Positions 34,629 through 45,726 of a stretch of 64,000 nucleotides of DNA are shown in pieces; positions within the stretch are counted from its first letter, which is position 1, and the number at the start of each line of letters is the position of its first letter. The translations under genes were made by a program, and so were the position numbers. The stretch is from positions 5,250,003 to 5,314,002 of the forward strand of contig CM077831.1 in the NCBI GenBank assembly GCA_039720395.1. The letters run 5' to 3'. The DNA comes from Liquidambar formosana. Lineage: Eukaryota > Streptophyta > Magnoliopsida > Saxifragales > Altingiaceae. The notes under the pieces are model-generated. The model was not told the DNA's origin. It did no database searches and saw nothing but the letters and a program-made list of their open reading frames with translations.

Positions 34629-35799
34629 ATGAGTGTGGAGGCAAATAAAGAGTTCAAGCGCTACTGTTTGGATCCATTGTTCTCCTTGATGCATCTAAGG
34701 CTTGAAACCACTCTTCTTATTACTACTACATACTTTTGGGATCTCCAACTCCATGTATTTCGTTTCAACTATGAAGAACTATGCCCAATAATGGAGGAAT
34801 TCTGTGCTTTGTATGGAGTTTTGCCCGTAGAACCTTTCATCTTCCCTACACCACATTCAAGTTACTTGACTTACTTCTCCAACTTCCTTGGGATTTCTCA
34901 ACAAGAGGCCTCCATATTCGTGAAGGACCACATGGTGAATCTCATGCAAGTAGCAACTTCCTTTTTAGCTCATGATAGCAAAGGTACCTTGAATTTTACC
35001 CTTAATGCTCAACATGCCCTTGCTTTTTGCTTGATTGGTTGCTTCCTTATCTCCACTAGCACTTTCTATATCCCTATTCAAATATGTGAACTGAATTCCC
35101 TTTCTTCTCAAATGTCACAACCTGATTCCCATGGTGTTAGCTAAAACCCTCAATAGCTTGGATAGAGTCCATGATGATCCGCAAACCTCACTAGGAGGGA
35201 GCCCCATTCTACTGTAGATGTGGCTTCTTGAACGGCTTAACTTTCTATCTTCTACCACCATCAACCCATACAAACCTCAACATTACTGCTGCCGTCAAGT
35301 TGAACTCCATGGTCAATTTTCCTTGAGAGAATGGTTGGGTTACTTTCAAACACTCTCATGGTGGAATATCAGGAAGTTTGTCTTTATATAGGGATGCAAG
35401 GAATAGGTACTTCTCCGAACTTCTTGTTGTGCTATGGTCAAGGTTATTGGGTTAAGATCAACTTCCTTCTATTGGACTTCAAGAATCCTTCGTCAGATGG
35501 GTGCCATGCAAGCCATACCTACTTCTGTGGTATCTGATCCTCCTATTGAACCTATGGGCCTTACAATGGTTAAGTGGGCCAAAACTAGATGGACTGACCA
35601 ACTAAAACTGATTCGAATTGAAAACACTGATGACCTTTATGTTATGAGCCCTGAATACAAGACATAGTTGAAGACTAGCTTAGGTGAAAGAGAAACCATA
35701 TGCAGGGAAAGGATTTATGACCTTATCAAGGATACAAGACTTGGATATTGCAGGGAAGACATTCTGGAAGCAATGGAAGCCGCACATGCCCATGACTGA
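34629..35799 (+). pseudogene. Antisense DUF7745-like gene carried by Tat-2, broken
   Basis: Opens with 171 codons (34629-35144). FWDLQLHVFRFNYEELCPIM followed by EEFCALYGV (about residues 37-65) is the signature of the plant DUF7745 family: FWD, aromatic, then 'tP-leEe--llgv'. Later family blocks continue out of frame: a GGSPILL-stop-MWLLERL piece near 35190, FSLREWLGYFQ near 35325, then in another frame GLRSTSFYWTSRILRQMG and AIPTSVV (35440-35530) and SPEYKT, where TAG at 35665 probably replaces Trp, running on to TGA at 35797. It lies between the Tat-2 integrase and its 3' end, on the opposite strand. Tat elements are known to carry extra, often antisense, genes there; the function is unknown. 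Confidence 0.65.
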
Positions 35800-36154
35800 C
35801 GAAAGAAATGAAGACTTGAAAGAAAAGATAAGAAAACAAACCAAGAGACTCTGAAGAAAATCAAAAGGACTTGAAGACTTGAGAAATAGGATATCTATGG
35901 CATGCCAATAGTTCTTTATTTAACACTAATAAATTGCTATGTCTATCAATTAGTTCTAAATGAATTGCCAATAATAATTTACTTTTGAGATTTATTGTGG
36001 TGGTGTTGTTTAGATCGTACCCAAGGTAACTTTATGGGTTGCCTACATATCCCCATCCTTTTTTCCTTTCTTTTCTTCTTTTTTTCTTTTCCTTCTTTTT
36101 TATTTATTTATTTATTTAGGAATGGGGAATCAGGTCCTCGTAGTTCAAGTGCCT

Positions 36155-36174
36155 TAACTTTTGTCTAGGCCGCC
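36155..36174 (-). other. Conserved block downstream of Tat-2 integrase
   Basis: GGCGGCCTAGACAAAAGTTA on the minus strand, followed by GGCACTTGAACTACGAGGACCTGATTCCC-like sequence and, near 36010-36050, GGGTTGCCTACATATCC. From family knowledge this order is usual just after integrase in Tat elements. A polypurine stretch (minus strand) lies at 36059-36100. Confidence 0.6.
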
Positions 36175-36200
36175 CTTACGGGTTTTTAACCTAGTAAGCC

Positions 36201-37460
36201 TTATACATAATACTTTTTCAATCGATCCAAATTGGTAGGACGAGCGAACTTGATTCCATCCAAATCCATGAGACGAACAGCCCTTGCCAGCAATATCTCC
36301 TTGATGATATACGGGCTACCCCAACTTGGTTTGAACTTTCCTCGTGGATCAAAAATTGGAGCTCTGATCTCTTTCAGCACAAAATCCCCTTTCTTTAAAC
36401 CTCGATCTTTAACATGCTTGTTGAATGTTATCGCAACCCTTCGCTGATATCCTTGTACATGGTACAAGGCCCTCAATCACCTTTCATCTAGCAATGCCAA
36501 CTCATCATAGCGGTTCTTAACCCAGTCCACTTTGGCTATTTGACTTTCTATGGCAACTCGTAGTGACGGTACCTCTAACTCGATAGGCAAGACAGCCTCC
36601 ATCCCATACACCAAAGAATAGTGGGTAGCCCCTGTTGATGATCTTACGGACGTCCTATAACCCCATAAAGCCAAAGGCAACTTCTCATGCCAATCAGTGT
36701 AGGTGTCAGTCGTTTTCTATAGTATCTTCTTAACGTTCTTGTTAGCGGCCTCCATCGCTCCATTAGTCTACGAGCAGTATGGGGATGAAAGGTGGTGCAC
36801 TATGTTATACTTCTGCAAAAGCTCCTTAGTTTCTTTCTGAAAATGCTGACCATTGTTTGAAATAACCTCATATGGTACCCTATATCTATAGATAATGTTG
36901 TGCTGTATGAACTGCGCTACCTTCTTAGCATTCAGTGTTTTGAAAGAAGCTGCCTCTACCCATTTAGTGAAATAATCGATAGCTACCAAGATGTATTCAT
37001 GCCCATTGGATGCTTTTGGTTTAATCAACCTAATTATATCTATCCCCCACACTGCAAATGGCCACGACAATGACATACTTGTTAAAAGCATAGAAGGCAA
37101 GTGTTGTCCATTAGCAAAGAGCTGACACTTATGACACTTCTTGACATGTGTATGGCAATCTCTCTCCATTGTAGATGAATAGTAACCCAACCTCATGATT
37201 TTCTTAGCTAACATATAACCATTCATGTGCGGTGCTCCAACTCCTTCATGGATTTCACTAACAAGACATTCGGCTTCTTCCTCAATGACACACAATAGAT
37301 GGATCCCATCGTATGACCTTTGGTACAATTTTCCCCCACATAGAATTTAGTGACTTGCCAACCTCCTTAGTGTCCTCCTATCAACACGGGATGCTCCTTC
37401 TGGATATTCCCTTTCCTCAATGAACTTCATTATATCATGGTACCAAGTACGACCGTCCTT
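36201..37460 (-). pseudogene. Tat-2 integrase, broken
   Basis: Integrase inserts the DNA copy. Three pieces in different frames. 37328-36768 has the zinc-binding HHCC part (His pair near residue 30, CHKCQ at about 66-70) and the catalytic core, where IDIIR carries the first Asp but the second Asp is changed (VISNNGQHF; the usual form is S-D-N-G). 36680-36477 (LALWGYRTSVRSSTGATHY) carries the end of the core, after a stop. 36476-36201 has the C-terminal part (GKFKPSWGSPYIIKEI). The Asp-to-Asn change alone should abolish activity. Confidence 0.85.
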
Positions 37461-37472
37461 CACCTTTCCTTC

Positions 37473-38003
37473 TCAAAGAGAACAGTAATACACAGGTCTT
37501 TTTCTACATTCTATCACCAATGGTTTTACATTCCCACCATCTGGTATTTCCACAATAGACGTTAGGGTGGCCGAAGCATCAGCGAACTGATTCTTATTTC
37601 TCAACAAATAATTAAACTCTATTTCCATAAATTCCTTAGTCAAAGCTTTTAAGTAGGCATGATATGGTAGTAGCTTCTCATCACGAGTCTTCCATTCTCC
37701 CTTTATCTGGCAGATAATCAGTGCTGAGTCTCCGAAAACCTCTAACTCTTTAATCCCCAATTCTAGTGCAACTTCCAACGCAAGGATGCAGGCTTCATAC
37801 TTGGCAATGTTGTTGGTTGCTTTAAACCCTAACTTAATCGCCAAGGGTGTGAATGGTTCCTTAGGTGAGACTAGTAGAACTCCTATCCCATACCCTCTTT
37901 TGTTTGCAGCTCCATCGAAATATACTTTCCAGACCTTCTTTCCAATTTCCAGGACATCCTCATCAGGGGAACTGATCATTGAATTGTTCTGATGACGCCA
38001 CAA
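37473..38003 (-). pseudogene. Tat-2 second RNase H (archaeal type), frame intact but cut off from RT
   Basis: 176 codons. WKVYFDGAANKRGYGIGVLL (about 24-43) supplies the first catalytic Asp, YEACILALEVAL (about 73-84) the Glu, FGDSALIICQIKGEW (about 94-108) the next Asp and NQFADASATL (about 143-152) the last Asp. All four acidic residues are present. In Tat elements this extra RNase H follows the usual, degenerate one. The reading frame overlaps the first RNase H through a frameshift near 37985, so it is not made as part of a full polyprotein. Confidence 0.85.
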
Positions 38004-38331
38004 GATAGTTAGCCAAGTAATCTACAATGACACTTCCCTTCACTGACTTCTGCGTTACATACTTTATGTCGAACTCATTAAGAAGAATCGACCAACGTGC
38101 AATTCTGTAGGATAAAACCGGTCTTTCTATCAAATACTTCAGCGGATCCATACGACTTATCAAGAAAACCTCATAAGACATCATGTAGTGACGGAGTTTC
38201 TGAGTTGCCCACACCAAAGCCACACAAGCCTTCTTTACGGCATTGTGCTTCACCTCATAGTCTGTCATATTCTTGCTTAAGTAATAAATGGCATTTTCCT
38301 TCTTCAACCCCTTAAGGTACTGAGCTAGCAT
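37963..38331 (-). pseudogene. Tat-2 first RNase H and RT connection domain, fragment
   Basis: 122 codons: MLAQ, YYLSKNMTDYEVKHNAVKKA, ALVWATQKLRHYM, FLISRMDPLKYLIERP, RIARWSILLNEFDIKYVTQK and VIVDYLANY are family blocks in the expected order. It continues from RT across a break near 38340 and joins the second RNase H out of frame. Confidence 0.8.
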
Positions 38332-38344
38332 GGGTCCTTGTCGT

Positions 38345-39582
38345 GGTTTCAGTGACCGTCAAGTATAACAATAACGGCTCACCTTGTCGCAGAGGAACTA
38401 GAATTGGTGAATTGCTCAAATATCTTTTAATAGTCTCAAAAAAGCTTCTTGACATTCTTCGTTCCATACCTTTGCCCACCCTTCTTAAGCAACTTGAAAA
38501 TCGACTCGCACACTATAGTTAAGTTAGCAATAAACCTACTTATGTACTGAATTCTCCCCAGAAACCCCTAAATCCGCTTCTCTGTACTTGGCGGCTCCAT
38601 CTCCACAATAGCATTGATCTTTCTTGGATCAACCTCGATTCTTCTCTAAGTAATCATGAACCCTAATAATTTGCCTGCAATGACACCAAAGGCACATTTC
38701 TGAGGATTTAACTAGAGATTATACTTCTTTGCTCGCTCCAGGAACCTTTTTAGGGCCATGAAGTGTCCTTCTCGATCCACAGATTTCACTATCATATTGT
38801 CCACATACACTTCCACCTCCTTATGAATCATATCATGCAGCAAGGTTGTAGCGGCGCTCTGATAGGTAGCCTAGGCATTTCTCAAACCGAAAAGCATCAC
38901 TTTATAGCAATACGTTCCCCACCGTGTGATAAAAGCTATTTTCTTCATATCCTGCGGCGCCATCTTTATCTGATTATACCCAAAAAACCCATCCATAAAA
39001 GAGAGATGCGCATGTCCCACGGTACTATCCACCAATACATCGATATGGGGTAATGGAAAGTCATCTTTTGGGCTTGCAGCATTGAGATCCCTGAAGTCTA
39101 CACACATCTTCACATTCCCATCCTTTTTAGGCACATGCACTATATTGGATAACCATTCAAGATACTCCACCACTTATAGGAATCCAGGGTTGAGTTGCTT
39201 AGTCACTTCTTCCTTTACCTTCAATGCCCATTTAGGTTTTAATCTTCTCAATTTTTGCTTTACCAGCTTTTTAAGGGGATTAGTGGGGATATAATGCTGC
39301 ATAATGTCCAAGTCTATGCCGGGCATGTCTTCATAAGACCATGCAAAGGCTGTCATGTTGGCCTTTAAAAGGGTTATCAGCTTTTCTTTTTCAAGTGGCA
39401 AGAGGGTTATCCCAATTTTAATTATCTTTAACAATTCATTTGTCCCTAAATTGATTGATTCCAATTCATCCATGTTAAGTTCGGTGACACCCCTTTTCCT
39501 TTCCTCAATGAGCTCCGGGGGGACATCATTCCTAGGATCTATATCCATGCCGTAAATATCCATACAAGAGAGGAAAGAAACA
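38345..39582 (-). pseudogene. Tat-2 reverse transcriptase, inactive
   Basis: Copies the element RNA into DNA. The N-terminal lead (LLKANMTAFAWSYEDMPGID, then QKLRRLKPKWALKVKEEV) ends at a stop at the PGFL-VVEY junction near 39173. The core follows: VHVPKKDGNVKMCVDFRDLN, SPKDDFPLPHIDVLVD, SFMDGFFGYNQIKMAP, and then YVDNMIVKS, where the family has YVDD. The Asn codon is at 38796-38798. Further stops follow. The exon seems to begin after an acceptor ending at 39583. Confidence 0.85.
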
Positions 39583-39799
39583 CTGCAAGCAAATAATATA
39601 TAAAAGAAACACACTTCATTAAAGGAACTAACAAAAAGACACAAACTTGAGGACAAAACTTCTGTGCCACAACTATAAAACGACTCCTAACTCCACAAAA
39701 TGGGATAGGCAGACACACTTTATTGAAAACAGGAACCTACAAGCTACTATCAGGTAAGTCGTGATCTTCTTCCTCAAAGATCTCTGCAATGGCGCCATT
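39583..39799 (-). other. Candidate 3' part of the Tat-2 intron between protease and RT
   Basis: On the minus strand, T-rich sequence ends in TTATATATTATTTGCTTGCAG (last 20: TATATATTATTTGCTTGCAG), an excellent plant 3' splice site, with the RT-side exon (CMDIYGMDIDPRND) just after it. Ogre-type Tat elements are known to have an intron at this place. The donor is not certain; candidates lie around 39740-39800. Confidence 0.5.
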
Positions 39800-41299
39800 C
39801 TATAGGTACCAATTATGAAGTGTCATGGTTGTATGGTGAACTGACGAATCCTGGCAATCTTCTACTATTGACTCTTCCAAAGTAAGAACCATAGTCTCGG
39901 AATCCACATGTTCTACCCAGTCTTCTTTTTTCCTATTTCTATTCGAATTATTGCCCATAGAATTGTACCAACTTGTCAAGCTTTGAGGATTCGGCCTTTC
40001 TATAAAGTACTTATCACAGAAATCTTTATCTGCCAAAGCTGGATCAGAACTTAGGTAAAAAGTACAATAGCATGATGGTTCATCCTTTTTAGACTCTTTC
40101 GCATATTCAAACCCCATAGTGAGAACTATGTCTTGAAACATAGTGACTATGGTCTCAGAATCCATATGCTCTACCCAATCTTCCTCTTCTTTTTCCCAAT
40201 AGCTATCGTTGATGGCTTCATCATCTACCATTTCAGTGGTGATTGGATACCACTCTATGAAGAAAATCTCGAACCCTAGGACTCTGATCTTGGTTGTCGG
40301 ATTGAATATAGGTTTTGGGAACCCACAATACAGGAAGTCATCCCCCTCCTTGATAAAATAACCATTCAGAGTTGGCCTATATGGTGAAATCTTAATGTCT
40401 GGCTCCTTTCCCTTGGCTCTAGCTTTTCCTTTCTCCTTATTCCTCTTTGTCATTTCTACAAAGTCATTCTTGGGGAGCTCATATCCTAACCCAAAAGTAT
40501 AGGAAACAAAACGGCTTTGAATAGAACGGGGGATTCCTTGTTGGCGGCGCCCTAGGCTCGTACCCGGAAAGAAATTCATTCTCCGCATTATCTCATCAAC
40601 ATGTAAATTACCATGGGGACAATAGTCAAGGGGTATCAGCTCCTCTTTTTCTAACTCCTTTTCTATGTACTGCACATACTCAAACCCAGATAAGGGTATC
40701 TCAACTGATTCTGGTTTTATTTCGCACACATGTACTCCCACCATTTTTAAATCATAGTCCCCCTGAAGCGTAACAATGGCCCCTTCATGAGGGAACTTTA
40801 CCTTTTGAAGCAAGGACGACAGTATAGCCCCAGCAGGATGAATCCAAGGCCTTCCCAATAACAAATTAAAACATGAAGGCACATCTAACGCCTGAAACTC
40901 CATTCTGAACTCTGTGGGTCCCATGATTAGAGGTAAAGTGACCACCCCAATTACTTCTCTACGAGTATTATCATATGCCCTCATTGTCTTCCCGGATGGA
41001 GTGAAATCAGTGGGTCCCAAGCCCAAAACAGTTGCTGTTCTCAGTGGACATATATTCAATGCGGAACCATTATCAATTAAGAGTATAGGAACCCTCTTCC
41101 CCATGGTGTCAACAGTTATGTGCAAAGCTTGGGAGTGGCTTGGCCCACTTTTAGGTACGTTAGCTTCTGTGAACACTATAGTGGAATTCTTCGGAGTAGG
41201 GTTTACTAGATTTACCAATCCCTCTGGAGATAAATCAACCAGAACCTGTATCTGGTTTAACAGCTTTAACACTATCTGTCTATGTTTATGGGAGGCCAT
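39800..41299 (-). CDS. Tat-2 aspartic protease region (open frame, 499 codons)
   Basis: Cleaves the Gag-Pol polyprotein. The protease core is at about residues 62-175: VPILLIDNGSALNICPL holds the catalytic D-N-G form usual for this lineage, then RRE-VIGVVTLPLIMGP, and FNLLLGRPWIHPAGAILSSL with the G-R-P-W-I-H turn. The rest is an acidic, low-similarity spacer rich in Glu and Asp before the intron and RT. The frame is open, but upstream gag and downstream RT are both broken, so it is a remnant that happens to lack stops. The start Met is only the first one after an upstream break; the natural polyprotein would run in from gag. Confidence 0.75.
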   Translation of the reverse strand: MASHKHRQIVLKLLNQIQVLVDLSPEGLVNLVNPTPKNSTIVFTEANVPKSGPSHSQALHITVDTMGKRVPILLIDNGSALNICPLRTATVLGLGPTDFTPSGKTMRAYDNTRREVIGVVTLPLIMGPTEFRMEFQALDVPSCFNLLLGRPWIHPAGAILSSLLQKVKFPHEGAIVTLQGDYDLKMVGVHVCEIKPESVEIPLSGFEYVQYIEKELEKEELIPLDYCPHGNLHVDEIMRRMNFFPGTSLGRRQQGIPRSIQSRFVSYTFGLGYELPKNDFVEMTKRNKEKGKARAKGKEPDIKISPYRPTLNGYFIKEGDDFLYCGFPKPIFNPTTKIRVLGFEIFFIEWYPITTEMVDDEAINDSYWEKEEEDWVEHMDSETIVTMFQDIVLTMGFEYAKESKKDEPSCYCTFYLSSDPALADKDFCDKYFIERPNPQSLTSWYNSMGNNSNRNRKKEDWVEHVDSETMVLTLEESIVEDCQDSSVHHTTMTLHNWYL

Positions 41300-41699
41300 A
41301 AGTAAGCCTCAGATAGTGATATTAGCATTGGTCTTCTTCAGCTGTCTGAGTACTTCATCCTCTTCTTCCTGAACAATAAGGTACCTATGGGCCTCTAACT
41401 CACCCAATGGATTATCAGATTCCAAATGCGAAGGCTTGAAATGGCAGGTCCTCTCATCATGTGGTCCATTTCTTTATCATTAGACCATATGTCATCAATC
41501 TCATTTGTGTCACCTATTAGGTCATCCCATTTAATCATGTCAATGTGCTCCATCTATACTTCTTTAGGTATATCATCCCAACCTGTAGGAATTATAGGTT
41601 CGCTTGGCAATAGATCTGGATAAAGCACATAGTAATCAAATTTCCCCGAAGGTTCTCCCAATAACCCCTCTCGAGGGTCTCCTACTTCATACCTTTCTT

Positions 41700-43292
41700 T
41701 CAACTACTGCTGGATGGACTTTTTTTGGCAATAGTAGGATCTTTTGGTTAATGAGATCTTGAACAATCTTTTTCAATATAGCACAGTCCTCGATATTATA
41801 GCCAGGAATATAGTGGTATTGGCAATATCAGTGGGGTGTTTAGGGTCTTGGTTTTGGGGAGTGAGGTATGATAAGGCCCTTGTCACAACATTAGTAAAAG
41901 GCTTGGGTCAAGCATATGGGCAACGAGGTGTATTGTCTTATGGGTAGGCAAGGTCGAGATAGGTCGGCTTCAATGGCATTTATGAAGTTAGGTGAATTAT
42001 AAGAGGGGAGTGGATTTTGGGTGATATTTAGGCGATTTGGTGGAGTTGGTTGTGAGATGATTTGTTTGTCAAGTAAGTCTTGGATCTCATGTCTAAGGCG
42101 ATAGCAATGGTTAGTTGGGTGACCTTTGGTTTAGTGGAACTTGCAGTATTCATTTTCATTGTAGTTCTTGGACAAAGGGTTTAGTGGTGGTCTTGGGTCG
42201 AGAGGTTTCAACAGGCCTCGGTTCTTTAGCTTCTCAAGCACTTTTTCAAGTGGCATGTGTAACTCAGTGAATTGACGAGGTGGGTTGGTATCATTTAGGG
42301 AGATAGGTTGAGTGGGTTGGTTTTTCCCAGCAAAGTTTGGCCTTCAATTCCTTTGGACTTCCTCTATCTCAATTGACCCATCGGCAATAGCATCCTCAAC
42401 CTGTGTACCTACCCCGATAGGAGCCTTGAAATTAGGGAAGTAGTGAGCAAAGAGGTGCTTGTGATACACTGGCAACAGGTTCTTAACCACTGATTGAATC
42501 TGATGTTCCTCATTTGGTCTATCTGCCATTTTTGAGGCCTTTTGCCTCCACCTCGTGATGAAAGCTAAGAAAGTCTCATTAGCTCCTTGTTTCGTGGTCT
42601 TTAGGTCTCTCCGTATGACATCCACCTCAGTATTGTATTTGTAGTGCTCTGAAAACTCATTACATATGTCCTCCCAAGTCTGGGTTCTATTCTCATCCAA
42701 TGCTAGGAACCACTTTAAGGCAGAAGTGGCTAGGGTTTCATGGAACATTTGGGCTAAGAGTTCATTTGTCGCTCCTCGAGGGTGCATAGCTCACATATAC
42801 ATCTTCAAATGGGTCTTAGGGCAGCCCGTTCCATCAAACTTTTCTAATTCTAGCATCTTGAATTGTAATGGGATACGAGCTTAAGGAAACAAAGATAGGG
42901 TACATACATCCACCATGTCATCTGTCCTATGGATTCCCTTTATAGTTCTTTCCAAAGCTTCTACTTTGTTAGCCAACACAGAATTTGTACCAGAAGTCTT
43001 CCCTCTTACTTCCCCCTTCTAGATTGAAAATTTCAAGTGGTTCATTTCCCTTGGGCTTAGTACCTCCTCCTCCATTGGTCTTAGTACCTTCTTCGGATTG
43101 AGTCCTATCTACAGTGTTATCCCTTGGGGTACGACCATTGTTCTATTTGGGTCCCGACATTTTATGTTGGATATCCTAGGCCATTTTCAATGCTCTTTCG
43201 GATACATCAGTGGTGTAGTCAAGCTTGGTCATGATAGCCTTCAAACAAGTCTCAACATTAAAACCCCCCTCACTAGCTATTTCATCGGCCAT
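41700..43292 (-). pseudogene. Tat-2 gag, broken
   Basis: Gag forms the particle. From 43292 it reads MADEIASEGGFNVETCLKAIM, with a stop in place of Trp a little later. The retrotransposon gag domain follows (KFDGTGCPKTHLKMYM, a TGA at 42793-42791 in place of Arg, then an open stretch 42787-42344 with LATSALKWFLALDENRTQTW and DVIRRDLKTTKQGANETFL). After another stop comes a zinc-knuckle-like CKFHQTKGHPTNHC (42145-42104), the form typical of Tat Gag. Stops after that continue to about 41700. Confidence 0.8.
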
Positions 43293-43872
43293 ATTTAACT
43301 GGTTGGTAGGATCAATCTTCACTAAGCGCCCTTGTTGGTCATGGATCCAAGCCAGTACAGTCCTTTCACCCCTCTATAAAAGGGAACAATCAGTCTCTCA
43401 ACCTTAAGGTATGTCCTAACCTACCATATTTGTCTCAATGACTTCACAACATACATATTTAATTAGTCCATTTCGATCCAATCACCTTTGCAAGGGTCAT
43501 GGGTGAAAGGTACGTATTAAGGATATAGGGTGCAAAGGTTCTCTATTAAGTTTCCATTAAGCACATCACAAACACGGTCATGATATCATTACAAACAAAT
43601 GTGGGTGCATAAGGGTGAACCAATAATGCCCTACAAGTCCGTCTATAATGATAAGGGTAGGCTGGGTTCCTTCACTTGCTTGAACTATCTTTATACCTAA
43701 CCACATGTGGCATCAGGAATGCCGCATGGGTCCAGTAGTACGTGATTAGCTCATTTAATATACCCAAGGGCAAGCCCAAGGGTACTTGGCAAGAGAAGTT
43801 GATAGCTTTCACCCCAACACATGGAATCAGGAAAACCAAGGTTGAGGTTAGGCCCATCAGTGACAAGGATAC

Positions 43873-45548
43873 TGTTGGGAATTGAACTAAGGAGGAAAAC
43901 ATACAAAGGCGGAATAAAAATTTTCCTATGATTCCCATTCCCATGAATCCAATTACGCTTAATACAAAACAAAAACCCTAACTACAAAGAGAGTTAGGAT
44001 ACTTACAGTTGAACAAAGTCTTCTCCTTTATGCTCCAAGCTTTGTCTTCTCCTTTTTGCTCCAAGCTTGAACTCCGGGCAGCAATGAATGAGCAGCCCAA
44101 GTGTACTGCCTCCAACGGTATCCACACCTAGCTTGAACTTGAAGTCCTTTCCTTCATTTCCTTGTTGATGCTAGAGTCGGAGAAGAGAGGAAGAACTGAA
44201 ATTTTCGACCAGCACTTGGGGATTGTGAATGTGATGATGTCATCACATCATAACAAGGCTATTTAAAGCCACTAATAGGGCCAGCCCTAGGGGGTTCCAA
44301 ACCCTAAAGGGTTTTGTGTAATTACTCCTAATTACACAATAACCCCTTTAGTTTATATCAAATACAAACTAGCCCCTCAAGAACAATTCTTTTATTCACT
44401 TATGCCCTTTCTCTCATAGACTTTCAAGCTCTCTTAGCATGATTAGTGTGTGACCCATTGGGTTCACATCATCAAGTAGTAGGGATAGCACGAGGTGTGC
44501 ACAATGGAACACTTTCCATTAGAGGGTCTAATTGAAACTCTTTTCAATTCCCTAATTGATTATAACTCATTTATATCAATTAGGGCTTCTACTAACCCTA
44601 AGTAATACCTAGCATATGGCTCATGGTGTGGTCCTTAATAAGGTGAATAGTCATTTACAAAGAACCCTTCTGTTATAGTTTACAGGTTACAATTACATCC
44701 TTCCATCAACACAATGTCTCCAATTGAACTAATAGGACATGGAAGTCTGTCAAGTCCCTAGTTCAATTACTTTATACTCATTCATTAATATCAACTCAAT
44801 GATGAACTTATGGAAACTCCTTTCCATATTTATACTACCATGGGCCCATGGATTTAATGAGTTATATTCAATGAATGCTATACGAGACATTCATTCCCTT
44901 TTTCCTGAGAGTGATGGATTCCTTGTTGATCACTCACATGGCTTCAGACAAATAGCAGCAGGGCCAATGAACACCCTTACAGAACCCTGAATAGGATCTG
45001 CACTTAGTGTTATCAAACTTCTAAAGCTACATGCATAAGACAACCATGGTGTCTCAGGTTTAAGGATTACTTGTACCACTATAACAATGAGAAACTGATT
45101 AACAAATAGGTTAAAACTCCATTCAGTTTATCGCATATCTTTGGTCACATTCAGTGTACCTATTCTTATAATAGGCACCCACTTGTTGGTTGTAGTGTCT
45201 CCACACAAATAGATTCAGACTAACTATCCTCCTATAGAGTCAACCTAACAAGTGCTAGTCCTATGGTTCATTAATGTCCACATAGTGAACCTTCAACTAG
45301 AAATGATTTAGGAGTTTAGAACAGAGATATATTTATATTCTCAAAATTACAACCCTTTGTAATTTCATATTCTCAATTCTAACTCCATGGACATAATATG
45401 TAAATATAAATGATGCATATAAGCATAATAGAATAAGCCTTTTTATTAAATCAATAATAAATGTGACATATATAAATGAAATCAAATGAATTGTTCCTAA
45501 TCCCTAAACAATCATCTCTATGATTGGCTCTAAGGCATAATCCTAACA
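43873..45548 (-). mobile_element. S2: solo Copia LTR, minus strand, inside Tat-2 leader
   Basis: 1676 bp of the same LTR family, reversed (TGTTGGGAATTGAA... to ...ATAATCCTAACA on the plus strand). The donor-like site appears as ACTTAC at 44001-44006. The flanks GATAC (43868-43872) and GAAAT (45549-45553) match at three of five bases, so the target duplication is either decayed or was lost by recombination between two elements. Confidence 0.88.
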
Positions 45549-45704
45549 GAAATATTGAGGGACATCAATCCTAACATGCAAGAGTTTGCGCACACAATGC
45601 AATAAATGAAAGCACACAATCAAGCGGATGCAATGTGATTGATTTTAATTAATATTAGAGATTAATTTAGCCCAATCAAATTATAAAGAGTCTAGCCCAC
45701 AAAT

Positions 45705-45721
45705 CCCCAGTGGAGTCACCA
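45705..45721 (-). other. Tat-2 primer binding site (tRNA-Arg type)
   Basis: TGGTGACTCCACTGGGG on the minus strand, the form used by Ogre-like Tat elements. It lies five bases from the LTR end (GGGGTCCA). A second, similar word (GGTGGCGACTCC) lies about 60 bp further into the LTR. Confidence 0.7.
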
Positions 45722-45726
45722 GACTA

